Origin: Cellvibrionaceae bacterium
Lineage (GTDB): Bacteria > Pseudomonadota > Gammaproteobacteria > Pseudomonadales > Cellvibrionaceae
Assembly: GCA_021151825.1 (NCBI GenBank)
Contig: JAGKWQ010000016.1
Coordinates: 62,001 to 126,000, forward strand
Length of the DNA: 64,000 nt
Reading direction: 5' to 3'
Of the stretch, positions 39,475 to 47,910 are shown in pieces. Numbering within the stretch: the stretch's first letter is position 1; every line of letters starts with the position of its first letter. Made by a program: the position numbers and the translations under genes. The notes beneath the pieces were generated by a model. The model was not told where the DNA came from. It saw nothing but the letters and a program-made list of their open reading frames with translations, and ran no database searches.

Positions 39475-40613
39475 TACATTACCTCTCGCACCAAACGTGG
39501 CCCAATTTCTTTCAAACTGAGCACTTTATCTGATAACCCTGCGCGAGCAACCGCCATTGGCATCCCGTAAATTACACAACTGGCCTCATCTTGCGACCAG
39601 AGCGATGAGCCGCATTGTTTTAACAACCCGGCGCCCTTGCAACCATCTGATCCCATACCGGTTAGCACTACACCCAACACTTTATCAGCGTAGGTATTTG
39701 CAGCGGAACCAAAGGTAATATCCAGTGAAGGTTTATAAGTAACACGATCATCATCCGGCAACACGCGTACCGAACCACCATTACGTTTATCCAGCATTAA
39801 TTGTTTTCCACCGGGCGCGAGCAACGCCAAGCCAGGTTGTAATTGATCGCCATCTACAGCTTCTCGTACCTGGATTTTGCATTGCTTGTTCAAACGCTCT
39901 GCAAATGCTTTGGTGAAATTTTCAGGCATGTGCTGTACCAATACGATAGGCAACGGAAAATTTGCTGGCAATGCCACTAATACTTCAGCAAGTGCGACCG
40001 GCCCACCGGTGGAAGCACCAATAACTAAAATTTTAGGTTTGTTTTTTAAACGATAATTATCGGATGCTGCCGATTTATTATCGTCCGCAGAAACAGCCGC
40101 TTTTGTCGATGCAGGCGGAGCCACCGGAACACTGGTTCGTAAAGGGCTGGTTGTTGTGGTAATCGCCGGTTTGGTTTCAATAACGGGTGCAGGTGATATC
40201 GGAGACAAACGCGCAGATACGCCTGCTAACGTAATCAAACGCTCGTGCAATTTTTTTTTGAGCACTTCGGAACTGCGGGAAACTTCGGCAAAATCTTTGG
40301 GGATAAAATCCAGTGCACCCGCCGCAAGTGCATCCAGCGTAATTTTTGCGCCTTCATAGGTGAGCGATGAAAACATCAGGATCGGCACCTTGCGGTTAGC
40401 CATAATATGTTTGATCGCAGTTACACCATCCATCACCGGCATTTCAAAATCCATGGTGATGATGTCCGGCTTCAGCTCCGCCGCTTTTTCAATCGCTTCG
40501 CGACCATTGCTGGCAATACCGATAACTTTTAAATCCGGGTGCTCATTAATAATATCTTTCAAGCGATGTTGAAAGAAATTGGAATCATCGACCACTAATA
40601 CCCGGACAGGCAT
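39474..40613 (-). CDS. cheB: Chemotaxis response regulator / protein-glutamate methylesterase CheB
   Basis: 379 residues. The N-terminal receiver domain (1-120) has VLVVDDSNFFQHRL and the phospho-acceptor Asp in PDIITMDFEMPVMDG. A Thr/Ala/Pro-rich linker leads to the methylesterase domain with GASTGGPVAL (Ser), VQHMPENFTKAFAERL (His) and LTGMGSDGCKGAGLL (Asp). It removes methyl groups from chemoreceptors for adaptation. No cheR is present in the window. It lies 81 bases after cheA. Confidence 0.96.
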   Translation of the reverse strand: MPVRVLVVDDSNFFQHRLKDIINEHPDLKVIGIASNGREAIEKAAELKPDIITMDFEMPVMDGVTAIKHIMANRKVPILMFSSLTYEGAKITLDALAAGALDFIPKDFAEVSRSSEVLKKKLHERLITLAGVSARLSPISPAPVIETKPAITTTTSPLRTSVPVAPPASTKAAVSADDNKSAASDNYRLKNKPKILVIGASTGGPVALAEVLVALPANFPLPIVLVQHMPENFTKAFAERLNKQCKIQVREAVDGDQLQPGLALLAPGGKQLMLDKRNGGSVRVLPDDDRVTYKPSLDITFGSAANTYADKVLGVVLTGMGSDGCKGAGLLKQCGSSLWSQDEASCVIYGMPMAVARAGLSDKVLSLKEIGPRLVREVM

Positions 40614-40694
40614 TCAACATACTCCGCAGTAGCAACTGCTTTGGAAAACAGTTCCAATGAAAACGCCTGAAACCCAGGCGTTTTATTGAATAGA

Positions 40695-43013
40695 TTAGTT
40701 GTGTCCCCAACTCGTCGATCCTTTTGCGTAGCGACGTAATAGGCTGGGGATATCCAAAATCAATGCGATGGTACCGTCACCGGTAATGGTTGCACCGGCC
40801 ATGCCCGGTGTTCCCTGCAACATTTTCCCGAGCGGCTTTATTACCACTTCTTCCTGGCCAATTAATTGATCTACCACAAATCCAACGCGACGGGTTCCTA
40901 CGGTAACAATTACCACATGAGCACTGTCAGGACGATCACCGTAAGCACCTTTTACTAACCAATCTTTCATGTAGAACAATGGAATGGCTTGATCGCGAAT
41001 CGCTACACAATCCTGTCCATCTACAATGTGGCTTTTGGTTAAATCCATGTGGAAAATTTCATTCACACTGACTAACGGAAATGCAAATGTTTGTTGCCCC
41101 AACATAAACATCAGTGTGGGCATAATTGCCAGTGTCAGCGGCACTTTAATAATAAAGCGTGTGCCCTTGCCTAACTCGGATTTTATTTCCACAGTACCAT
41201 TAAGCTGGGTAATTTTGGTTTTCACCACATCCATACCCACACCGCGGCCCGACACATCGGAAATTTCTTTTTTGGTAGAAAACCCGGGCGCAAAAATTAA
41301 ATTGTAGGCTTCTGTATCCGATAAACGATTGGCAGTGTCTTCATCAAACATGCCTTTTTCCACAGCGATGCGACGTAATTTTGCCGGGTCCATACCTGCA
41401 CCATCATCGCTGATGGAAAGTAAAATATGATCGCCCTCTTGTTCAGCGGCAAGCACTACCTGCCCGATGCGCGATTTGCCATTGGCCTCGCGAGCTTCAG
41501 GGAACTCAATACCGTGATCAACAGAGTTACGTACAAGGTGCACTAACGGATCAGCAAGTGCTTCAACTAAATTTTTATCCAGATCAGTTTCTTCACCCAC
41601 CAATTCCAGATTAATTTCTTTGCGTAAACTGCGCGCCAAATCACGCACTACACGCGGGAAACGACCAAATACTTTTTTGATCGGTTGCATCCGCGTTTTC
41701 ATTACGGAGGTTTGCAAATCGGCGGTAACTACGTCGAGATTCGCAACCGCTTTTACCAATGCCTCGTTGGTTGAACTATTACCCAACCGCACCAAACGGT
41801 TACGCACCAATACCAATTCACCCACCATATTCATGATGTCATCAAGGCGCTGGGTATCTACACGAACAGTAGTTTCTACTTGTGGCGCATCTTTATCAGC
41901 TGTTGCGGCAGGTGCTGGCGCCGCAGCGGGTGCAGGCTTGGCCGGTTCCGGTTTTTTAACCGGTGCAGGAGCAACTGATTTTGTTTCAGTTGCAGGTTTG
42001 GGCGCAGCTTTTGGTGCAGGTGCTGCTGCATTTGATGGCGCTGGCGCAGTTGTCACAGCGCCGGTACCAGGCCCTTTACCTTTACCATGTAACTGATCAA
42101 GTAACGCATCAAATTCATCATCAGAAATCAAATCACCGCCCGTTGGACTTGCCGGTTTTTGTGCGGGAGGTGGAGCAACTACCGGAGCGGCAACGGCAAC
42201 AACACCGGGGCCTTTTCCTTTGCCGTGCAATTGATCTAGTAACGCTTCAAATTCATCTTCAGAAATTTCTTCTGATGTTGAAACCGAAGCCGGCGCAGAT
42301 ACAACCTGAGGTGCTGCAACAGGTGCAGGTGCAGCTTCTCCCGCCGGTCCTTTACCTTTGCCATGCAATTGATCCAATAACGCTTCAAATTCGTCTTCAG
42401 AAATTTCATCGCTACTGGAAGATGCGGTTGGTGCAGTAGCTACTGGTGCGGGTGCTTTTGTAGCAGAGGGTTTTCCAGCAATTGCATCCAATAATTGTTC
42501 AAACTCTGCGTCGGTAATATCACCACCAACGGTAGCACCGGTTGCGACTGAATCATGGATTGCGGGAACATCAACATCAGCGATAATTTCTTCATGCGCG
42601 CTAGCAGCAGATTCCTGCAAATCCTCACAAGACACCAGGCGCTCCAATGCGTGTATCAAAGAAGGATCAACCGGCGGTAATTCTTCGCGCTGGGAAACCA
42701 ATTCAAATTGTTGGTTCACCATATCCAGCGCTTGCAACACTACGTCCATTAATTCAGACGTAACGGTACGTTTGCCATTGCGCAAAATATCGAACAGGTT
42801 TTCGGTTACGTGGCAGCACTCCACCATGGGAGTTAATGATAAAAATCCAGCACCACCTTTTACGGTATGAAAACCACGGAAAATAGCGTTCAACAAATCT
42901 TTGTCTTCAGGACGCTGTTCCAAATCCACTAATTGCTGGCTGAGGCGCTCAAGGATTTCCCCCGCCTCTACCAGGAAATCCTGGAGAATGTCTTCGTCAT
43001 CACCAAAACTCAT
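40695..43013 (-). CDS. cheA: Chemotaxis histidine kinase CheA
   Basis: 772 residues. Hpt domain at 1-105 with phosphorylated His49 in GFHTVKGGAGFLSL. Residues 165-315 hold four copies of a DEFEALLDQLHGKGKGP-like motif. A Pro/Ala-rich linker (about 320-378) follows. Then come the P3 dimerisation helix (from 382, QRLDDIMNMVGELVLVRNRL), the P4 ATPase (LVRNSVDHGIEFPEAR, SDDGAGMDP, GFSTKKEISDVSGRGVGMDVV) and the C-terminal P5 CheW-like domain. It phosphorylates CheY and CheB. The repeated linker replaces a recognisable P2 domain and may be the site that ParP holds. Confidence 0.96.
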   Translation of the reverse strand: MSFGDDEDILQDFLVEAGEILERLSQQLVDLEQRPEDKDLLNAIFRGFHTVKGGAGFLSLTPMVECCHVTENLFDILRNGKRTVTSELMDVVLQALDMVNQQFELVSQREELPPVDPSLIHALERLVSCEDLQESAASAHEEIIADVDVPAIHDSVATGATVGGDITDAEFEQLLDAIAGKPSATKAPAPVATAPTASSSSDEISEDEFEALLDQLHGKGKGPAGEAAPAPVAAPQVVSAPASVSTSEEISEDEFEALLDQLHGKGKGPGVVAVAAPVVAPPPAQKPASPTGGDLISDDEFDALLDQLHGKGKGPGTGAVTTAPAPSNAAAPAPKAAPKPATETKSVAPAPVKKPEPAKPAPAAAPAPAATADKDAPQVETTVRVDTQRLDDIMNMVGELVLVRNRLVRLGNSSTNEALVKAVANLDVVTADLQTSVMKTRMQPIKKVFGRFPRVVRDLARSLRKEINLELVGEETDLDKNLVEALADPLVHLVRNSVDHGIEFPEAREANGKSRIGQVVLAAEQEGDHILLSISDDGAGMDPAKLRRIAVEKGMFDEDTANRLSDTEAYNLIFAPGFSTKKEISDVSGRGVGMDVVKTKITQLNGTVEIKSELGKGTRFIIKVPLTLAIMPTLMFMLGQQTFAFPLVSVNEIFHMDLTKSHIVDGQDCVAIRDQAIPLFYMKDWLVKGAYGDRPDSAHVVIVTVGTRRVGFVVDQLIGQEEVVIKPLGKMLQGTPGMAGATITGDGTIALILDIPSLLRRYAKGSTSWGHN
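42069..42521 (-). repeat. Tandem repeat coding for four acidic motifs in CheA
   Basis: Four copies: a degenerate one at residues 165-183 (DITDAEFEQLLDAIAGK) and three close ones at 203-223, 249-269 and 295-315 ([EL]IS[ED]DEF[ED]ALLDQLHGKGKGP). The last three are spaced exactly 46 residues (138 bases). DNA copies have drifted mostly at synonymous positions. Confidence 0.9.
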
Positions 43014-43038
43014 TCAAGATTCCTCAAGTATCCAGCAA

Positions 43039-43842
43039 CTAAAAGCCAAGGCTCGACAAAAGATCATCAACTTCATCTTGCCCGGCAACTACATCAGCAC
43101 GGTCTTTATTAATTTGCGGCCCTTCGGCTTCGGTTTTTCGCTTGTGCATAATTTCCAGATCGTGAGCAGCAGTTTCGCGATCATCAGAGAGCCCGGTAAT
43201 TTCTTCTACCTGGCCGGCAATACGCACCAGACTTACCAAATCTTTTTCCACTTCATTAATTAAACCGATAACACGCTTTAATACTTGTCCGGTTAAATCC
43301 TGAAAGCCTTGTTCCAAAACAATATCTTGCAAGTTTTTATTTAATTGTTCAGTGCCAGTGACCATTTGCCCTAAAAAGCTATCCATACGATCATAGAGCA
43401 AACGAAATTCATCCAGGCTCATTTCACGGCGTTTAAGCCGTGCCCACTCATCGCGCAAGCTGGTTGCTTCTTGCCCAAGATTCATGGCGATAGGCGCTGC
43501 CTCATCCACCATATCCATGGTTTTTTCCGCTGCTTTTTGCGTAAGTTCAATCACGTAATTCAAACGATTGGAGGCATCGTGAATATCCGAGTTTTGAATT
43601 TTTGGCGGTTCTTTGGAAAGATCGGCATCTACATTGAAATTTACAATTGCATCATGCAAACCACGCGTTAATCGCCCCACTGATTGGAAAATATGGCGAT
43701 CGCGGGATTGGGTGATGGTTTGGATCAATACTGAAGCATCTTCGAACTGATTGCTTTGCAACTTTTCAGTGAGCAACTTGGCGCACTCTTTCAATTCAAC
43801 GACGAATTCATTATTGACGGATGTTTGGATGTCAGATGCCAT
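43039..43842 (-). CDS. cheZ: Chemotaxis protein phosphatase CheZ
   Basis: 267 residues, largely helical. The catalytic region LEQGFQDLTGQVLKRVI holds the Asp and Gln that position water for CheY dephosphorylation. The C-terminal peptide DEVDDLLSSLGF is the CheY-binding tail. It lies 26 bases before cheA and 34 bases after cheY in transcription order. Confidence 0.95.
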   Translation of the reverse strand: MASDIQTSVNNEFVVELKECAKLLTEKLQSNQFEDASVLIQTITQSRDRHIFQSVGRLTRGLHDAIVNFNVDADLSKEPPKIQNSDIHDASNRLNYVIELTQKAAEKTMDMVDEAAPIAMNLGQEATSLRDEWARLKRREMSLDEFRLLYDRMDSFLGQMVTGTEQLNKNLQDIVLEQGFQDLTGQVLKRVIGLINEVEKDLVSLVRIAGQVEEITGLSDDRETAAHDLEIMHKRKTEAEGPQINKDRADVVAGQDEVDDLLSSLGF

Positions 43843-43875
43843 GGCAACGCCTTTTTATTATTTGATCCGAAGCGA

Positions 43876-44247
43876 TTAACCTACGCGATCAAAAATTTTC
43901 TCGATTTTTTCTTTCAGGGCTTGTGCCGTAAATGGCTTCACAACATAACCATTCACCCCGGCCTGGGCCGCTTCAATAATCTGGTCGCGCTTGGCTTCTG
44001 CGGTCACCATCAACACCGGCAAGGTGCGCAATTTTTCATCGGCACGCACCGCTTTTAATAAATCAATACCGGTCATACCCGGCATATTCCAATCGGTCAC
44101 CAAAAATTGGAAATCGCCGCTTTTCAGCATTGGCAATGCGGTGACACCATCATCTGCCTCGTGGGTATTGGAAAACCCCAGGTCGCGCAGCAAATTTTTT
44201 ATGATCCGTCGCATTGTTGAAAAGTCGTCAACAATCAGGATTTTCAT
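43876..44247 (-). CDS. cheY: Chemotaxis response regulator CheY
   Basis: 123 residues from the ATG at 44247 ([20 protein letters not shown]). A GTG eight codons upstream at 44271 is open but gives an untypical extension. The receiver has acid pocket Asp-Asp in IVDDF, the acceptor Asp in [13 protein letters not shown], the switch Thr in LMVTAEA and the Lys in YVVKPF. Phospho-CheY binds FliM to change motor rotation. First of the chemotaxis run after fliA. Confidence 0.97.
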   Translation of the reverse strand: MKILIVDDFSTMRRIIKNLLRDLGFSNTHEADDGVTALPMLKSGDFQFLVTDWNMPGMTGIDLLKAVRADEKLRTLPVLMVTAEAKRDQIIEAAQAGVNGYVVKPFTAQALKEKIEKIFDRVG

Positions 44248-44328
44248 ATTCTTATCCAACGTAACCTCCACTCACCCGGACGGGATTTTCATTTACTCAT
44301 AGTCTAGTAGGAGTTAAAGCATCGGCCA

Positions 44329-44355
44329 GTTACGGCACGCAAATCTTCAACTTTT
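44329..44355 (-). promoter_or_regulatory. Candidate sigma-28 (FliA) promoter of the cheY operon
   Basis: Leftward AAAAGTTG (44355-44348), exactly 11 bases, then GCCGTAAC (44336-44329), against the FliA consensus TAAAGTTT-N11-GCCGATAA. That is 6 of 8 and 5 of 8 matches with ideal spacing, about 80 bases before the cheY start and in the only sizeable gap after fliA. Confidence 0.5.
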
Positions 44356-44455
44356 AATGCAAATCATAGCTCAATTTCCGACATGTATAGATTATTCGAA
44401 CCTATCTCGCCGGCCACCCTGCATTTCTTAATCAATAAGTACGGTATTTGATCAA

Positions 44456-45199
44456 TCAGGCGGGCTGCCAATCGCCCAATTTATTACGCAAACGAGCGGC
44501 TGCCTGACTGTGAATCTGGCTTACACGCGATTCACTGACGCCTAATACCAAGCCAATCTCTTTGAGATTTAATTCTTGATCGTAGTATAGGGAGAGCACC
44601 ATTTGTTCGCGTTCGGGTAATTGGCGGATCGCATCTACCAGGGCTTTTTTAAGCCCATCGCGCTGCATACCTTCAAGTGGACTGGCAAACGCGCTGCTAT
44701 GTTCAGAAGCATCAATATTGCTATCTTCTTCACCAAACGTTTCTTCGTAGCTATAGAGTCGGCTGCTACTGGAGTCTTGCAGCATCACAAAATATTCTTC
44801 CAGTGAAACTTCCAGCTCCTGAGCCACTTCAGCATCCGTAGCGTCGCGGCCAGTGCGTGCTTCTACAGCCGCAATTGCACGGGATACACGGCGAGCATTG
44901 CGATGCACGGAGCGTGGAACCCAATCACCGCGGCGCATTTCATCCACAATCGCACCACGAATACGAATACCGGCGTAAGTCTCAAAGCTGGCGCCGCGCG
45001 ACATGTCGTATTTTTGGGAAGCTTCGATCAAGCCGATCATGCCAGCTTGAATGAGATCGTCTACCTGCACACTCGCAGGCATACGCATCATCATGTGATA
45101 GGCAATACGCTTAACCAAAGGCGCGTAGTCTTCGATATTGATTGGCGGATCGCGTAAGATTTTTTTATCGTACATGGCTAAACCATTGACTGCGGCCAT
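44456..45199 (-). CDS. fliA: RNA polymerase sigma-28 factor FliA
   Basis: 247 residues from the ATG at 45199, with AAGGTG seven bases before it. Region 2 has YAPLVKRIAYHMMMRMP, VDDLIQAGMIGLIEAS and FETYAGIRIRGAIVDEMRRGDWVPRSV. Region 4 has LPEREQMVLSLYYDQELNLKEIG and GVSESRVSQIHSQA, the -35-binding helix-turn-helix. It directs late flagellar and chemotaxis genes. Downstream of fleN, the usual flhF-fleN-fliA order. Confidence 0.97.
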   Translation of the reverse strand: MAAVNGLAMYDKKILRDPPINIEDYAPLVKRIAYHMMMRMPASVQVDDLIQAGMIGLIEASQKYDMSRGASFETYAGIRIRGAIVDEMRRGDWVPRSVHRNARRVSRAIAAVEARTGRDATDAEVAQELEVSLEEYFVMLQDSSSSRLYSYEETFGEEDSNIDASEHSSAFASPLEGMQRDGLKKALVDAIRQLPEREQMVLSLYYDQELNLKEIGLVLGVSESRVSQIHSQAAARLRNKLGDWQPA

Positions 45200-45292
45200 C
45201 GAACACCTTCTTTGCTGCAATAATAAGATGTTGATTTGTCCATCCCATAACTACGCAACAACTCACTCAGGTTTTCTGTATACAGATTCAGC

Positions 45293-46117
45293 TTAGCGCG
45301 CATTGGCGGCCTGTAATAAACGTTCAACAAAAAATTCCAATCGCCCAGTCGGCGTATTGGGTAGCGGCCATTTATCCACTGCTTGTGCTAGTGCGCGAAT
45401 AGCAATGGATGCTTTGGATGACGGCGCAAACTCCAGTAATGCTTTTTGTTTTTGCACAGCCTTACGCACGTTTTCGTCAAACGGAATCTGACCCACAAAT
45501 TGCAAACTGACATCCAGGAATTTTTCGCACACCGTATTCAATTTGTTAAACATGTTGAGCCCTTCTTGCGGTGTGCGCGTCATGTTGGCAACAACACGGA
45601 AACGGAACATGCCATATTCTTTGTTGAGCAATTTAATGAGTGCATAGGAATCCGTGATCGAAGAAGGTTCATCACAAACCACAATAATGACTTCGTTGGC
45701 GGCACGAACAAAACTGACTACCGTATCGGAAATACCTGCGGCCGTATCTATGACTAATATGTCGACCTGATCAGACAGTTCATTAAATGCGTTGATTAAT
45801 CCCACATGCTCAGCGGTACTTAGTTCCGCCATGCGTTGCACGCCGGATGACGCCGGAACAATCTTCATGCCGCCGGGGCCATTCACTAGCACTTCACTCA
45901 AACTGTGAGTGCCCGCCAGCACATCGGCTAACGTATGAGTCGCACGTACCCCCAGTAGTACATCTACATTGGCAAGACCAAGGTCAGCATCCAGCAACAC
46001 CACACGACGACGCAACTCAGCCAACGCAATGCTCAGATTCACGGAAATATTACTTTTACCTACCCCGCCTTTACCGCCGGATACCGCGATCACTTGTACT
46101 GGTCGCACTTGGCTCAT
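45293..46117 (-). CDS. fleN: Flagellar number regulator FleN (FlhG), MinD-like ATPase
   Basis: 274 residues from the ATG at 46117, preceded by GGAG. Deviant Walker A is SGGKGGVGKSNISVNLS, followed by VLLDADLGLANVDVLLG and LVIDTAAGISDTVVSF. FleN/FlhG limits flagellar number, in pseudomonads by antagonising the sigma-54 activator FleQ. 215 bases separate it from flhF. The gene for FleQ is not in the window. Confidence 0.95.
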   Translation of the reverse strand: MSQVRPVQVIAVSGGKGGVGKSNISVNLSIALAELRRRVVLLDADLGLANVDVLLGVRATHTLADVLAGTHSLSEVLVNGPGGMKIVPASSGVQRMAELSTAEHVGLINAFNELSDQVDILVIDTAAGISDTVVSFVRAANEVIIVVCDEPSSITDSYALIKLLNKEYGMFRFRVVANMTRTPQEGLNMFNKLNTVCEKFLDVSLQFVGQIPFDENVRKAVQKQKALLEFAPSSKASIAIRALAQAVDKWPLPNTPTGRLEFFVERLLQAANAR

Positions 46118-46332
46118 TGACTTACTCCACACCTATTTTATTACGCAAACCTTTTTTGTAACGTAAACCTGTTCTTTGACGCGCCGACCGGAGTCAGCTA
46201 GATCCACAAAGGGGGCGCCCTAATAGTGAACTGAGTATAGTTTGGGATTGGAAATTCATCCGACTAATTTCAGTTTCACCCGAAAAATCATGTGCTTATG
46301 GTTAAATCTCACTCTTTCACTGCAACGGTTGA

Positions 46333-47862
46333 TTAAGAAACCGCCGTTGCTGCATTCGCTTTGAGCAATGCAACGGCTTTGGATACCAATTGATGTGCGC
46401 GAGCCACATCAATATTTTTGGGAATATCCTGGCCATCGGTGGTGTAAGCGATTGGCAAACGATTTTGCATCACTACACCCAGCGCTTCACCCATGCTCGC
46501 TGTCTCATCCAGTTTGGTCAGAATGCAACCTTGCAAGCGCGCCGCGCCGTAGGCGTGAATCGATGCCTTCAGCATTTGCGCCTGACTGTTACATGACATC
46601 ACCAGATAGGTTTTTACCTGTTGCTGTTCAGCAAGGGCTTTTAACTGCGCCTTCAAATGCGGATCACCATGGCGGAAACCGGCGGTGTCAATTAATACCA
46701 GGCTGCAATGACGCAGGCTGCGTAATACGTTATCCAGCGGATTGGCTTCATCCACTACACGCACCGGTACACGCAAAATACGCGCGAGTGAACGCAACTG
46801 GTCATGGGCTGCAATGCGATAGGTGTCGGTAGTAATCAGCGCTACCTTGTCGGCACCGTGCTGTAATACATAGCGCGCAGCAAGTTTACCGATGGTGGTT
46901 GTTTTCCCCACACCGGTTGGACCAACAAAGGCAAATACACCGCCCTGCTCTACGATATCGCGACCATTAATCGGCAATTGATGCGCAAGGTTTGCCAGCG
47001 CATCCGGCCATGCATCGCTCAGGGTTTTGTTTTTGGTACAGGCTTTAATCACGCTGCCCACAACATCTTTGGGTAATCCCAAGCGCTCAAGGCGACGACT
47101 TACACTCGCCAACACTGGTGAATCGGTTGGGATGGTTTGCTGACCGGTCAGGCGATCCAACTGTTGTTCCAACAAGAAACGCATATCGGCAATTTCAGCC
47201 TGCAATTCAGACAATTGTGCATTTTGATCAACAGAATCTTTTGCTGCTTCAGTTACAAGCGCAGCAGATTCTTTAGCGCGGGATTCCTGAATTAATGTTT
47301 CGCGAAACGACAATGACTCTTTAGAAAGCACAGGTTTTGTCGCCACAGCCATATCGTCCACTAACGGATATTTTTCTGCTGCGCTCATACCGGTTTTTGG
47401 CCTGGCAGTTGTCGCTGCTGCATGACGTGGAATACCGGCATTGACCACGGTATTTTTTCCCACTAAAAATTCTTTTGCAGATTCTTCCGCCTTACGCGCA
47501 GCCATCATGCGTTGACGCGCTTTTTCAATATCGTCTGCCAATTGCGCACCGGTTTTACCCGAGTTCGGATGATGCGGGACTTCGGTAATAACCGGCGCTG
47601 TTTTGCGCACTGGTTTGGCACCAAGCATACGCGGAGAGATTTCACCATCACTCAGCAGCGGCTCGCTAGGGGCAAAGGTTGCATCAGAGAACGGACGATT
47701 TTGTAATTGCTTGAGCTCCAGATCCGAGCCCATGGTTGTCAGCAATTCCACACCTTCCGGAATGCGATTACTGGAGAGAATAATTGCATCTGGCCCCAGC
47801 TCCTGGCGGACCAATTCCAACGCGCGGCGCATATCAGCAGCTACGAAACGTTTGACTTGCAT
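46333..47862 (-). CDS. flhF: Flagellar pole-determining GTPase FlhF
   Basis: 509 residues from the ATG at 47862 (GGAG six bases upstream; a TTG two codons earlier is ignored). Start MQVKRFVAADMRRALELV is typical. A low-complexity B domain (about 60-230) precedes the SRP-type NG GTPase: VGPTGVGKTTTIGKLAARY, TTDTYRIAAHDQLRSLAR, LIDTAGFRHGD and LTKLDETASMGEALGV. FlhF puts the flagellum at the cell pole. It is 48 bases after flhA. Confidence 0.96.
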   Translation of the reverse strand: MQVKRFVAADMRRALELVRQELGPDAIILSSNRIPEGVELLTTMGSDLELKQLQNRPFSDATFAPSEPLLSDGEISPRMLGAKPVRKTAPVITEVPHHPNSGKTGAQLADDIEKARQRMMAARKAEESAKEFLVGKNTVVNAGIPRHAAATTARPKTGMSAAEKYPLVDDMAVATKPVLSKESLSFRETLIQESRAKESAALVTEAAKDSVDQNAQLSELQAEIADMRFLLEQQLDRLTGQQTIPTDSPVLASVSRRLERLGLPKDVVGSVIKACTKNKTLSDAWPDALANLAHQLPINGRDIVEQGGVFAFVGPTGVGKTTTIGKLAARYVLQHGADKVALITTDTYRIAAHDQLRSLARILRVPVRVVDEANPLDNVLRSLRHCSLVLIDTAGFRHGDPHLKAQLKALAEQQQVKTYLVMSCNSQAQMLKASIHAYGAARLQGCILTKLDETASMGEALGVVMQNRLPIAYTTDGQDIPKNIDVARAHQLVSKAVALLKANAATAVS

Positions 47863-47910
47863 GTTCAACTCCTGCCCCTAGAGGCGACTTGGGTTACTTT
47901 CTATCAACAG

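Noticed and set aside
42069..42521. Regular 138-base repeats as a CRISPR-like array
   Set aside because: The repeats stay in frame in CheA, differ mainly at synonymous positions, and the spacers encode its linker.
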